Assembly: GCF_016908775.1 (NCBI RefSeq)
Contig: NZ_JAFBEP010000013.1
Location: 1-64,000, forward strand
Direction: 5' to 3'
From: Defluviitalea raffinosedens
GTDB lineage: Bacteria; Bacillota; Clostridia; Lachnospirales; Defluviitaleaceae
DNA: 64,000 nt
Of this stretch, positions 36,007-45,492 are shown one piece after another. Within the stretch, counting starts at the first letter, position 1, and each line of letters opens with the position of its first letter. A program made the position numbers and the translations under genes. The notes beneath the pieces were generated by a model. It saw only the letters and a list, made by a program, of their open reading frames with translations. It did not search any database and was not told the origin of the DNA.

Positions 36007-38241
36007 ATGTTTAGCAGAATCTATTCAGAAGATATTGATATCGTTAAAATGTTTATTAATGAGTGTAAGGAATGTCTTGAAGATTTAAAAAAAGATATGC
36101 TAAAGCTTGAGGTGAACTCTGAAGACATAGATTTGCTCAGTCATCTTTTTAGAAGGACCCAAAAAATCAAGAGAGAGTCTTCATTTGTAGGGCTATCAGG
36201 TATTGTGAGATTAACTTATGAGGTAGAATGCATATTAAAGGCTATAAAAGATAAAAGAGTGGCCGTTGATACAGAACTTATTGATGGAGTGCTTTTGTAT
36301 ATAGACTTTTTGGATACTTATACAACAGGACTTCTTGAGAGATTAATGAAACTTGATTCAAATGTTGACAGTAGATTGTATCTGGAATATGAAGATCAGC
36401 AAGATGAAAAACAGTTGGTTGCAACTTTGCGACAAGCTTATGAAAGTTGTGAAATTAGAGATGATGAAAACAGTAAGGATCAGAAGGAAATTATTGAAGA
36501 TCAAAATTTGGAAGTTCTGCAGTCTGAAGTGTTTAATAAGGGATTGACAGGGGGAATTAAGGACCAATTTTTGTATGAAAGTATGGAGAATTTTGATAAA
36601 ATCGAGCATGATTTATTAGTGCGGCTTGATGTCAATGACGATGATCAAGTGGCCATCAGTGAGATTTGCAGAATTATGCATAGTACCAAAGCTAGCGCAG
36701 GCATATATCTTGCAACTGTACCTCATCAAAGTCAGGAACAATTAGCATTAAAGAAGTTTTCTGAGGTTGTCCATACTTTTGAAAATTTATTAGATTTGAT
36801 AAGAGACAAGAAAGTTCCATTTGATCATGATCTTATTGATTTAAGTTTCTTGGTGGTAGATTATTTAAAGTCTTTTATAAACTCTTTTTTTTCGGAGGAA
36901 TTTTTGAATTTACAGAATAATGATATCCTTGATGGAATAAAAGAACATATATCTCAAATTCAATCAACATCACAGGATGCATTATCAAAAGCTGCATCAA
37001 CTCAATTGAAATTAGAAAAAGTTGATGAAGTAAAATCGAAGAGCAGCATAAATCAGAGCATACGGGTTAATCAAGAAAAAATTGATAAAATGATGAATAT
37101 GGTCTCTGAACTTTTTATTGCAAAAAATTCATTTACATATATTTCAACCAAATTGAATTTAGAGTATGCAGTGCCAGCAATCTCTAAGGAAATGAAACAT
37201 TTTGAAGAATATTTAAACAGTATTTCTGAGGAACTTCAAAACGCTATTATGTCCATAAGAATGGTGGAAATCAAAACAGTTTTTCAAAGAATGCCCAGAG
37301 TCGTAAGAGATATAGCTCAAAGTACAGGTAAGAAAATGGAGTTGCGTTTGGAGGGGGAGGACACAGAGTTAGACAAGACAATTATTGAACAAATTGGAGA
37401 TCCTTTGGTGCATTTGATTCGTAATGCTGCGGATCACGGTATAGAGCTCCCTCACGTGCGTTTGTCAAAAGGTAAGCCAGAAATAGGAAGAATTGTATTG
37501 AGAGCCTACAGCAATAGCAAGTATGTATTTATTGAGATTGAAGATGACGGAAAGGGAATCGATGCTGAGGAATTGAAAGAAAAAGCAATTGAAAAAGGAT
37601 TTATTACCCGTGCTGAAGCGGAAAGGATGACTCGTAGTCAATTGTTAAATCTTATTTTTCTTCCAGGGTTCAGTACTGCAAAGCAAATTACAGAGATATC
37701 TGGTCGTGGCGTGGGTATGGATATTGTAAAAAGTAATATTGTTAGCATAAATGGAAATATAAAGATTGAAAGCGAAGTGGATCAAGGGACGAAGATGATT
37801 ATCCAATTACCGCTTTCACTGGCAGTTACCCGTGACCTGATTTCCCGGGGATTAATTGTAGAAGCAGCAAATGAAACTTATATTATTCCTCTGAAATATA
37901 TTGTTGGTTCAGTAAAAATTAATAGAAGTAACATTCATAAATATGATGACAAGTGTTTCATGCATTTAAGAGGGGACATTATCAGAATTGAATGGCTGAG
38001 TAAGGTTTTTATGTCTGGTGAGAGAGATGTCGGGAAAGAAGAATTGAATGTTGTGATTTTATCCAATGGAGTTGAGAATTTTGCAATTGTTGTAGATAAG
38101 CTGAAAAATGAACAGGAGTTTGTGGTAAAAACATTGGATGGGCATCTGGCCTCTATTCCTGGGATATCTGGGTCAACTTTACTGGGAAATGGACAAGTGG
38201 TTTTAATTGTGAATCCTATAGATCTCCTGCAGCTTATGTAA
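36007..38241 (+). CDS. cheA: CheA histidine kinase with degenerate first Hpt domain (copy A)
   Basis: The 744-residue kinase starts at ATG 36007 after GGGGAG. Domain 1 (1-115) is Hpt-like but Gln52 replaces the phosphoacceptor His (TQKIKRESSFVG). Domain 2 (about 180-300) is a second Hpt with His225 in MHSTKAS, where the usual Gly is Ala. No P2 domain is visible. The P3 dimerisation helices start near 350, P4 has LIRNAADHGIE, EDDGKGID and GRGVGMDIVKSN, and the C-terminal P5 is CheW-like. It phosphorylates its own His225 and possibly His43 of the Hpt-P2-STAS protein. Confidence 0.9.
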   Translation: MFSRIYSEDIDIVKMFINECKECLEDLKKDMLKLEVNSEDIDLLSHLFRRTQKIKRESSFVGLSGIVRLTYEVECILKAIKDKRVAVDTELIDGVLLYIDFLDTYTTGLLERLMKLDSNVDSRLYLEYEDQQDEKQLVATLRQAYESCEIRDDENSKDQKEIIEDQNLEVLQSEVFNKGLTGGIKDQFLYESMENFDKIEHDLLVRLDVNDDDQVAISEICRIMHSTKASAGIYLATVPHQSQEQLALKKFSEVVHTFENLLDLIRDKKVPFDHDLIDLSFLVVDYLKSFINSFFSEEFLNLQNNDILDGIKEHISQIQSTSQDALSKAASTQLKLEKVDEVKSKSSINQSIRVNQEKIDKMMNMVSELFIAKNSFTYISTKLNLEYAVPAISKEMKHFEEYLNSISEELQNAIMSIRMVEIKTVFQRMPRVVRDIAQSTGKKMELRLEGEDTELDKTIIEQIGDPLVHLIRNAADHGIELPHVRLSKGKPEIGRIVLRAYSNSKYVFIEIEDDGKGIDAEELKEKAIEKGFITRAEAERMTRSQLLNLIFLPGFSTAKQITEISGRGVGMDIVKSNIVSINGNIKIESEVDQGTKMIIQLPLSLAVTRDLISRGLIVEAANETYIIPLKYIVGSVKINRSNIHKYDDKCFMHLRGDIIRIEWLSKVFMSGERDVGKEELNVVILSNGVENFAIVVDKLKNEQEFVVKTLDGHLASIPGISGSTLLGNGQVVLIVNPIDLLQLM

Positions 38242-38290
38242 AAATAAAGTATTCAACTTAAGCATATGGTGGAAAGGCTGGCGAATATAA

Positions 38291-39925
38291 ATGGCAGGAA
38301 GGAGCAGCAAGAAAAAACAGGGTAATTTTAAGAAGATGAAAAAAGAAGTGCTTGTAGAGCAACAGAATGGACAGAATCAAAATTCAGAAATATCAATGGA
38401 AGAGTTGGAGAATGATAGTTTGATAATGCCAGAGGCAGTAATTCTGGACAATGTTAAAAAAGAAGCAGAGGATAATGGAGAAAAAGCTGTTGATACAAAG
38501 AAAATAGAGTTGGTAATTTTTCGTGTAGGCGAAGAAGAGTTTGCTCTAAAAGTGTCGAATATAAAGGAAATTATCAGGATTCCTTCAGTGACAGAGGTTC
38601 CTAATGCTCCAGAGTATATCACAGGTTTGTGTAGTTTGAGAGATCATTTGTTGCCTGTTATAGATTGCAGAAAATTATTTGGTATGCCAAAACAGGAATT
38701 TAATGAGAACAGCAGAATTATTGTTACAGATATTCATGGGAAAATGACAGGACTGGTGTCCGATAAAGTTTTAGAAGTTATCAATATTGAAGAAACACAA
38801 GTAAACGAACCTCCATCCAGTATTAAAGGAATTGATGGTGGAATGATTCAAGGTATTCTAGTTCTTGATGAGGGTAAAAGAGTGATTATGATTTTAGATG
38901 CCGAGAAAATTACAAAAGTTAAAGGGATTGATGAGACTGTAAAGCAGAACCATCCCCCCATAGAAGATTTAATATCTTCGGAAGCAAAAGAGGAAGAAGA
39001 TCAGATTATTATATTTAGTGTTGGTAAAGAAGAATATGCCTTTAGTATTGATTATGTAAAAGAAATCATTGGATTGCCTGATATTGTTAAGGTACCGAAT
39101 ACGGCAGACTATATAGAGGGTATGTTTTCTATAAGAAATGAACTTTTGGCTGCTATTAATCTGGGAAAATATTTTGGTATGAAGTGTGAAGTTTTAGATA
39201 AACGAGGTCGTGTGATTATTATAAACAATGGATTTTTGTCATATGGTATAATTGTTGATAAGGTGTCCAATGTGGTTCAGGTGCAAAAGCAACTATTAAA
39301 AGAAAATGTGCAGGATGCAATGTTTGCTGGTATAGGTTTTACTAAAGGAATTTATAATTTGAACAACGGTCAAAGATTAATTATGATGTTAGAGCCTGAT
39401 CAGTTGATTCATTTAGAAGATATACAAGGGATTTTGGAAGTTAATCAAAAAGAATCAAAAAAGGACAGTACATTCCATCCTGATGAAGTAGGACTTACCA
39501 GTGAATATGTTATTTTTAGAATTGATGAGGAGGAGTATGGAATAGCAATTCATAAGGTACAGGAAGTCAACAGAATTGACGAAATCACACATTTTCCGGG
39601 AGCACCTCAATTCATAGCCGGAATGGTTGATTTAAGGGGAGAGGTCATACCTATACTGAATCTAAGAAAAATGTTTGGACTTCAAGATTTAGACTCTTAT
39701 TGTGGATCCAAATTTTTAGTTGCTGAATTTGAAAATAAGAAAATAGGTATCTTGATTGATTCGGTTTCTGGCGTTTTAAGATTTTCAGAAGCCTGTATTG
39801 AAAAAGCTTCAGAAGCATTAAAAGAAAAAGATCAGAATTGCTATATAGACAAAATAGCAAAACTGAATGATGGTAAGCGAATGGTTTTGATATTAAACCT
39901 TTCAGCTTTGTTGAGTTTTATGTAA
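38291..39925 (+). CDS. second triple-domain CheW protein (copy A only)
   Basis: The 544-residue protein starts at ATG 38291 with a 70-residue basic and acidic N-terminal extension, then three CheW domains at about 72-210, 235-375 and 400-540. The middle domain departs most from consensus. It is the last gene of copy A. Copy B ends after cheA, yet the trailing sequences of both copies are similar (ATGTCAGAAACT then a T-run), so a deletion in copy B is likely. Two three-domain coupling proteins in one operon is unusual. Confidence 0.88.
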   Translation: MAGRSSKKKQGNFKKMKKEVLVEQQNGQNQNSEISMEELENDSLIMPEAVILDNVKKEAEDNGEKAVDTKKIELVIFRVGEEEFALKVSNIKEIIRIPSVTEVPNAPEYITGLCSLRDHLLPVIDCRKLFGMPKQEFNENSRIIVTDIHGKMTGLVSDKVLEVINIEETQVNEPPSSIKGIDGGMIQGILVLDEGKRVIMILDAEKITKVKGIDETVKQNHPPIEDLISSEAKEEEDQIIIFSVGKEEYAFSIDYVKEIIGLPDIVKVPNTADYIEGMFSIRNELLAAINLGKYFGMKCEVLDKRGRVIIINNGFLSYGIIVDKVSNVVQVQKQLLKENVQDAMFAGIGFTKGIYNLNNGQRLIMMLEPDQLIHLEDIQGILEVNQKESKKDSTFHPDEVGLTSEYVIFRIDEEEYGIAIHKVQEVNRIDEITHFPGAPQFIAGMVDLRGEVIPILNLRKMFGLQDLDSYCGSKFLVAEFENKKIGILIDSVSGVLRFSEACIEKASEALKEKDQNCYIDKIAKLNDGKRMVLILNLSALLSFM

Positions 39926-40106
39926 GATGGATTAAGAATAGAAAATGCGAACAGAGATAAAGGAATATAAAGATTCTAAAGTAAGGGGTTTCCAGGCATT
40001 GTTTTTGCTGAAATAATAATGTCAGAAACTCTTTTTTTATTGCTTACGGGAATATGACTACGCCAACTGTTTTTGGAAAAGTTATATAAATTTATAGGTA
40101 TTTAGT

Positions 40107-40135
40107 TTGACATCATTTAATGAGTTTGATATACT
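40107..40135 (+). promoter_or_regulatory. promoter of chemosensory operon copy B
   Basis: TTGACA at 40107-40112 and TATACT at 40130-40135 with a 17-base spacer match the copy A promoter, including neighbouring words. The transcript would begin near 40142 and run into the riboswitch. Confidence 0.8.
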
Positions 40136-40335
40136 TACATCAAATTAAGTCGAATTATTATGAAATGTATCGAATTTACGTACAATATTTAGCGGAATTT
40201 TGATTTGGAGAATACAACTAAATTTTTTAATTCTATTTTTGGAGTAAAAAGCTTTGGCAAAGCTGGTACTATTTTTTAATTTTAATTTATTGCAATGGGA
40301 TTTGACGAGATTTTTAGTTAAGTAAAAACAGAATA

Positions 40336-40428
40336 CCATGAAAAGGCAAACTTATTGAAAAATAAGGACGCAAAGCCACGAGTCTAAGGTGAGAGAACAC
40401 TATGATTGTCGGGTTGCCAGGTTGCATT
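40336..40428 (+). promoter_or_regulatory. cyclic di-GMP-I (GEMM-I) riboswitch
   Basis: The sequence GGCAAAC at 40345-40351, a CTTATT-GAAA-AATAAG hairpin with GAAA tetraloop at 40351-40366, GGACGCAAAGCCA at 40366-40378 and GGGTTGCC at 40411-40418 reproduce the conserved core of c-di-GMP-I aptamers (compare Vibrio cholerae Vc2). The base before CAAAC (40346) is G, as in c-di-GMP rather than cGAMP binders. It lies in the copy B leader; the copy A leader has none. A possible terminator stem follows at 40445. Confidence 0.93.
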
Positions 40429-40444
40429 TGAAGAACTTATTTAA

Positions 40445-40480
40445 AGCTATGGCAGACGATGTTGCTGTGGCTTTTATTCA
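40445..40480 (+). terminator. possible riboswitch-controlled terminator
   Basis: AGCTATGGCA at 40445-40454 can pair with TGCTGTGGCT at 40463-40472 using several G-U pairs, followed by TTTATTCATTTATT. It is the best candidate expression platform for the aptamer, but the stem is weak. Confidence 0.45.
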
Positions 40481-40500
40481 TTTATTGCAGAGTTAAACTG

Positions 40501-40562
40501 CATATCGTAACACTTGATATTACGATGCCAGAAATGAATGGTATCGAGTGAATGGCTGAAAT
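40501..40562 (+). pseudogene. cheY: remnant of cheY (copy B)
   Basis: The sequence matches about 60 bases of the copy A cheY around the phosphoacceptor region, encoding VTLDITMPEMNGIE, then reads TGA where copy A has a Cys codon TGT. Both ends are missing. Directly downstream the similarity jumps to the second half of the neighbouring small gene, so about 280 bp were deleted. Confidence 0.85.
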
Positions 40563-40575
40563 ACTCAAAGTGTGA

Positions 40576-40707
40576 ATTCAAAGTAAAATAAAGTGCAGTA
40601 TAGAAGAACTTCGGAAAAAAGTTTCTTTTTTGCACTGTGATGGATATATGGGAAAGGAATCTACTGCTGATGGCGTGAACACATACTATATTATTTTTAA
40701 TCCTTAA
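40576..40707 (+). pseudogene. remnant of the small chemosensory-operon gene (copy B)
   Basis: An open stretch without start codon encodes KIKCSIEELRKKVSFL and DGVNTYYIIFNP, matching residues about 33-74 of the 82-residue protein at 27810. A TGA precedes it and it ends early at TAA. It joins the cheY remnant through an internal deletion. Confidence 0.85.
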
Positions 40708-40834
40708 GATATAACTGACAACATGGCAATATAATTGGATGGGAATGTACAATGGACTGGAAACAACTCTGATTCTTGTGCATTTAATTATATAAACCAT
40801 CGTAATTTACTTAAAAATAGGAGGACAAAATGTT

Positions 40835-42781
40835 ATGGAAAAAAAACTTGCAAAGCCTTCAAACATGGAAAGTGAAAAAGGAACATCACAGACTTCACTT
40901 CGGATCACAGATGAAATGGAGAAAAAAAGAGAACTTGCCAGAAAACAGGCTCAGGATAAAGTGAGAGCCAGAACACTGGCAAAGCAGCAGCAACTTTCTG
41001 AAAGGATTGCGGTTGCAACAGAGCAGTTGGCTTCAGGGATTGAAGAAGCAAGCAGTGCAGCCGAAGAACTTGGTGCAACGATGGAACAGATTGCCAGAGG
41101 TGCAAGTGAAGCATCTTCTGCAGCCGAAGAGTCAAGAGCTGCTATTAACCAGATCGATAAAGCTTCAGTCGTGGCAGAAAAGAACGCGAAAGAATCCTTG
41201 AAGAGAGTGGATCTTGCAAAAGAACTGATAGATAATACTTCTAATGATATAGAATTGATGATTAAAGGGATCAAGGCATCAGCGGATACCAATATGGAAT
41301 CCGTAAAACTTGTTGGAGAACTGGAGAAGCAATCCAATGAGATCGGAGAAATTGTGCAGGCAGTGGTAAGAATTGCCGATCAAACTAACTTGCTTGCGTT
41401 AAATGCAGCCATAGAAGCGGCCAGGGCGGGAGAACATGGAAAGGGCTTTGCAGTGGTAGCTGATGAAGTGAGAAATCTTGCCGAGACTTCAGAAAAATCA
41501 GCCAGAAATATCACAGAACTGGTGAATGAAATTCAACAGAATGTGAAAATTGTTGTGGTGGATATTGAGAATGCTGGTAAAGCTGCCAATGAAGAAGTAG
41601 AGAAGGCACTGAAAACTACTGAGGATCTTATTAAGATCAATGAGGAAATCATTTTGGTAAGGGAAGGAGTTGTGGAAATATCTCAGAATGCAGTGGATGC
41701 CAATAAAGGAGCCAGTGAGTTCCTGGCGATGGCTGAACAGATTGCTGTAGCTGCTGAACAACAAAGTAGTGCCGCTGAAGAAGTAGAAAAATCAATTCAA
41801 ATGCAAAATTTGGCTTTTAATGAGTTAAATGCAGGTGCTGCTGATTTGGCTCAGATGGCTGAAGAGTTAAAGTATTCTACGGATGCCCAGAAGTCTTCAG
41901 AGTCCTTGGCGGCAGCATCTGAGGAATTGTCAGCTAATGTGGAGGAAGCAAATTCTACTGCCAATGAGATTCTAAAGGCAATGCAGCAGATTTCAGCAGG
42001 TGCCCAGGCTCAAGCCGAGCTTACTGAAAAAGCTGCAGGACTAGGTGACAGACTTGCAGTAGCTGCGCAGCAAATGAGTGACAGGGCGAAATTCTCTGCA
42101 GAAAAGATTGAAGAACTTCAACAGTTGCTGGAGGCAAACAAAACAGCAGTGGATAATTTGATTGCTGGAATATCTTCTTCAGCAGAATCTAGCATTGTCT
42201 CTGCAAAAAATATTAAGAACCTAGAGGAAACTACAAGAAGAATCGATAAAATTGTGGACGCTATAGTTAATGTAACCATTCAAACGAATATGCTGGCTGT
42301 AAATGGTTCTATTGAAGCGGCCAGGGCAGGAGAATTCGGAAGAGGTTTTTCAGTTGTTGCCGGAGATATAAGAGCGCTTGCCAATGAATCTGCGGAAAAC
42401 ACAGATAAGATCAAGGATCTTGTAAGAGGCATTCAGAATCAGATTCAAAGAGTTGCAGCGGATATAGATCTTTCCAGTAAAACTTCTTTAACTGAAGTAG
42501 AAAAGGCAAAGAAAACAACACACAATCTCAATATTATTGAAGAAAGCATGATAGAGATCCTTACAGGAGCAAGAGAGATTCTTAAAGGATCAGAAGAGTC
42601 GTTAGTGGCTTTGGAACAGGCAAAGAAGGGTGTGGATCAGATTGCAACCGCTGCTCAGGAAGCCAGCAGTGGAGCTGAACAGGCAGCAGCAGCAGCAAAT
42701 CAACAGGCCAAAGGTATGCAGGAACTTGCAGAAGCGATTGAAGAGATCTCAGGATTGGCTGATGAACTTCAGAATATGTAG
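40835..42781 (+). CDS. soluble chemoreceptor with two tandem signalling domains (copy B)
   Basis: ATG 40835 follows AGGAGG. The 648-residue protein aligns with the copy A receptor without gaps and has the same architecture: two MCP hairpins (tips [19 protein letters not shown] and [19 protein letters not shown]), no membrane helix, no sensor. Differences are concentrated in the N-terminal 110 residues and scattered elsewhere; the first tip region and the last third are nearly identical even at silent positions. Shared tips mean the two systems could form mixed arrays. It is the first intact gene behind the c-di-GMP riboswitch. Confidence 0.88.
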   Translation: MEKKLAKPSNMESEKGTSQTSLRITDEMEKKRELARKQAQDKVRARTLAKQQQLSERIAVATEQLASGIEEASSAAEELGATMEQIARGASEASSAAEESRAAINQIDKASVVAEKNAKESLKRVDLAKELIDNTSNDIELMIKGIKASADTNMESVKLVGELEKQSNEIGEIVQAVVRIADQTNLLALNAAIEAARAGEHGKGFAVVADEVRNLAETSEKSARNITELVNEIQQNVKIVVVDIENAGKAANEEVEKALKTTEDLIKINEEIILVREGVVEISQNAVDANKGASEFLAMAEQIAVAAEQQSSAAEEVEKSIQMQNLAFNELNAGAADLAQMAEELKYSTDAQKSSESLAAASEELSANVEEANSTANEILKAMQQISAGAQAQAELTEKAAGLGDRLAVAAQQMSDRAKFSAEKIEELQQLLEANKTAVDNLIAGISSSAESSIVSAKNIKNLEETTRRIDKIVDAIVNVTIQTNMLAVNGSIEAARAGEFGRGFSVVAGDIRALANESAENTDKIKDLVRGIQNQIQRVAADIDLSSKTSLTEVEKAKKTTHNLNIIEESMIEILTGAREILKGSEESLVALEQAKKGVDQIATAAQEASSGAEQAAAAANQQAKGMQELAEAIEEISGLADELQNM

Positions 42782-42799
42782 AGAATGGAGGGGATAGTC

Positions 42800-44275
42800 A
42801 TGGCTACTGGTATAAACAATGCCAGCTTTACAGAGCGCCAGCTAGTTACCTTCCTGCTTGGAGAGGATGAATTCGGGACTGATATTATGGATGTAAAGGA
42901 AATTATCAGGGTTCCTGATATCACAAGAGTGCCGAATGCTCCAGTCTATGTTGAAGGTGCGTGCAATTTAAGAGGAAATATTTTGCCAATCATCGATGGG
43001 AGGACCTGGTTTAATCTAGAGAGAAAAAATAGGGATGAAAACAGTAGGGTGCTCGTCATAGATGTAGATGGCAAAGCAACAGGAGTAATTGTAGATAAAG
43101 TATCGGAAGTAATGAGGGTAAATATTGCAGACATAGAGGCACCACCAGAAATTATAAGAAATGTGGATTTAGACTATTTAAACGGTGTTGTAAAGCTGGA
43201 GAATGGAAACAGGCTTGTCATGCTTTTGGATGTTGTAAAGGCATTAAGTGTTAACAACGCCCAAAAGGAAGAGATAAAAGAGCAGAACGAAAGTTTGCAA
43301 AAGAACAGTGCGATCCTAGGCAGCAGTAATAATGAGTCTATCGATGAGGAACAATTAGTTTCCTTTCTCCTAGGTAAAGAGGAATATGCCATTGGGATTA
43401 TGAAGGTTAAAGAAATTATCCGCACACCTCAGATCGTGAAGGTTCCAAACTGTGAAGAATACATAGAAGGAGTAGTTTCTATACGCAATAACTTGTTGCC
43501 TATAATAAACTTAAGGACATGTTTTGGAATGGAACATCTGGAAGTTAACGATCACACCAGAATCCTGGTGGTGGATATGGGCAGTTTTACTGCGGGAATT
43601 ATGGTGGATAAGGTTTTAGAAGTTTTGAGAGTCCCCTCAAGTATTATTCAGTCTCCACCGAGATTTTCCACTCAAAGCGAGGATCAGCTCAAAGGAGTGG
43701 CAAAGTTGGATCAAGGTAAGCGTATGATTTTGATGCTTGAACCTTCAAAATTAATTTCTGCTGATGTAATCAGTGGAATCAGCGGAACTGATGGAATTTA
43801 CAAAGAGGATAGTGATGGAAAGAGCATTGGGAAACAACTGATTGATGAAGAGCAGCTGGTAACTTTTAAAATAGATTCTGTGGAATATGGGGTTAAGATT
43901 GCTAATGTTCAGGAAATCAACAGGATGACGGAAGTAACCAAAATACCCAGGGCTCCATACTGCATTGAAGGAATTGTAAATTTAAGAGGAAATGTAATAC
44001 CTGCACTGAATTTAAGAAAACTATTCAATCTTCCAGAAAAATCAATTACTGATGCCACACGGATTATTATCATTGATCATAATGGAAAGAGAACGGGAAT
44101 TGTGGTTGATTCGGTTTCGGAAGTACTTAGATTTGAAAAGACCTTGATAGAAGCCCCACCTGATACATTAAGCAATGGGGTTGACAGTGATTATGTGGAA
44201 GGCGTTGGAAAACTTAATGACGGTAAACGAATGATATTGATTTTGGATATTAGTAAAATACTAACTTTGTGTTAA
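42800..44275 (+). CDS. triple-domain CheW coupling protein (copy B)
   Basis: From ATG 42800 (GGAGGGG) this encodes 491 residues with three CheW domains in the same places as the copy A protein at 30131. Domains 1 and 2 differ at many silent and some coding positions, while domain 3 differs at only about eight bases in 385. The linkers between domains (about 155-185 and 330-350) are the most divergent parts. It is the only triple CheW left in copy B. Confidence 0.9.
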   Translation: MATGINNASFTERQLVTFLLGEDEFGTDIMDVKEIIRVPDITRVPNAPVYVEGACNLRGNILPIIDGRTWFNLERKNRDENSRVLVIDVDGKATGVIVDKVSEVMRVNIADIEAPPEIIRNVDLDYLNGVVKLENGNRLVMLLDVVKALSVNNAQKEEIKEQNESLQKNSAILGSSNNESIDEEQLVSFLLGKEEYAIGIMKVKEIIRTPQIVKVPNCEEYIEGVVSIRNNLLPIINLRTCFGMEHLEVNDHTRILVVDMGSFTAGIMVDKVLEVLRVPSSIIQSPPRFSTQSEDQLKGVAKLDQGKRMILMLEPSKLISADVISGISGTDGIYKEDSDGKSIGKQLIDEEQLVTFKIDSVEYGVKIANVQEINRMTEVTKIPRAPYCIEGIVNLRGNVIPALNLRKLFNLPEKSITDATRIIIIDHNGKRTGIVVDSVSEVLRFEKTLIEAPPDTLSNGVDSDYVEGVGKLNDGKRMILILDISKILTLC

Positions 44276-44289
44276 AATTAAGTTTTTTA

Positions 44290-44333
44290 GGGCGTTACCA
44301 CGGGTATAGTAATATTTATTTCGGGGTGCGCCC
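44290..44333 (+). promoter_or_regulatory. intra-operon hairpin between cheW3 and cheB (copy B)
   Basis: GGGCG at 44290-44294 pairs with CGCCC at 44329-44333 around a 34-base loop. It occupies the same place as the copy A hairpin at 31631-31663 but uses different bases, which suggests that a structure here matters. Confidence 0.45.
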
Positions 44334-44365
44334 GAATTTTCTAAAGATGATGGCAGGTGATATTC

Positions 44366-45445
44366 GTGACCGACAAAATAAAAGTATTGATTGTAGATGA
44401 TTCAGCTCTTATGAGAAAAGCTCTGAAGGAAATTGTTATGACTGATCCGAGCCTTGAAGTGATTGGAACAGCGAGGAACGGACAGGATGCCATCGATAAG
44501 GTGTACGAGTTAAAACCGGACGTGATTACAATGGACATCAATATGCCTGTTATGGATGGTCTGACATCTATGCAGCATATTTTGAACGAAGATCCAGATA
44601 TACCTGTTTTGATGGTGAGTTCACTTACTGAAGAAGGAGCATTGATAACTTTCGAAGCACTTGAGCTTGGTGCCTTTGATTATGTTACTAAACCTTCAGG
44701 AACTGTATCTTCTAATATACATATTGTCGGAAGGGAAATAATTCAAAAAATTAAAGTGGCTCATAAATCCAAAAGCAAGAAAAGTATCAAAGACAAATTT
44801 AGGAGGCGTGACGGCACTATCGCTATAGCAAAGAAAACAGCACCTATAATTAAAACGCCCATAATCACTAGTCCAGACCTTTCAAAAATTGTTCTCATAG
44901 GTATTTCTACTGGCGGTCCTCGTACACTGATGGAAGTTCTTCCGATGCTTCCGCAGGATTTACAGGCTGCAGTAATCATCATACAGCACATGCCGCCGTC
45001 ATTTACCTCTTCTTTTGCAAAAAGACTGGATAGTGCCTGCCAGCTTCCAATTAAGGAAGCAGAACCAGGAGATATCCTTCAAAATGGAAGAGGATATCTG
45101 GCTCCGGGAGGATATCAACTATTGGTAAGAAAAGAGGGGATACTTCGTCTTTCCAACAATCCTCAAACAATTTTTATGCCATCGGTGAATGTAACGATGG
45201 AATCTGCACTAGACACTTTTGGCGCTAAAAAGGTGATCGGCGTATTAATGACCGGAATGGGAGATGATGGGGCAGATGCTATGGTAAAGATTAGAAAAGC
45301 TGGTGGCGTTACCATAGCTGAGGATGAGTCTACAGCAGTGGTTTTCGGTATGCCAAGAGAAGCAATCGAAAGAGATGGCGCTGAGATTGTAGTGCCCTCT
45401 TATAAGATAGCGGATGAAATCATAAAAGCCGTTAAAAAATTTTAG
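44366..45445 (+). CDS. cheB: CheB chemotaxis methylesterase/response regulator (copy B)
   Basis: GTG 44366 with AGGTGA upstream begins a 359-residue protein VTDKIKVLIVDDSALMRK. Receiver and methylesterase motifs (GISTGGPRTL, QHMPPSF, GMGDDGADA) are intact. The linker between domains (residues about 130-165, KSKSKKSIKDKFRRRDG) is basic and differs strongly from copy A. It should demethylate the receptor at 40835 and, given near-identical substrates, perhaps also that of copy A. Confidence 0.92.
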   Translation: MTDKIKVLIVDDSALMRKALKEIVMTDPSLEVIGTARNGQDAIDKVYELKPDVITMDINMPVMDGLTSMQHILNEDPDIPVLMVSSLTEEGALITFEALELGAFDYVTKPSGTVSSNIHIVGREIIQKIKVAHKSKSKKSIKDKFRRRDGTIAIAKKTAPIIKTPIITSPDLSKIVLIGISTGGPRTLMEVLPMLPQDLQAAVIIIQHMPPSFTSSFAKRLDSACQLPIKEAEPGDILQNGRGYLAPGGYQLLVRKEGILRLSNNPQTIFMPSVNVTMESALDTFGAKKVIGVLMTGMGDDGADAMVKIRKAGGVTIAEDESTAVVFGMPREAIERDGAEIVVPSYKIADEIIKAVKKF

Positions 45446-45492
45446 GCTACATCTAATGAATAGGTATTTTTTGAATTATATGGAGGTTTCCA

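Larger units (their letters stand above)
27068..40030 (+). repeat. chemosensory operon duplication, copy A
   Basis: This arm carries promoter, cheY, small gene, mcp, cheW3, cheB, receiver, hpt-P2-STAS, cheR, cheA and a second cheW3. The same order recurs in the adjacent arm at 40107-50960. Protein similarity between copies is high and DNA identity varies strongly from tract to tract. The arms are in direct orientation, about 13.0 kb apart, and separated by less than 100 bases. Confidence 0.9.
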
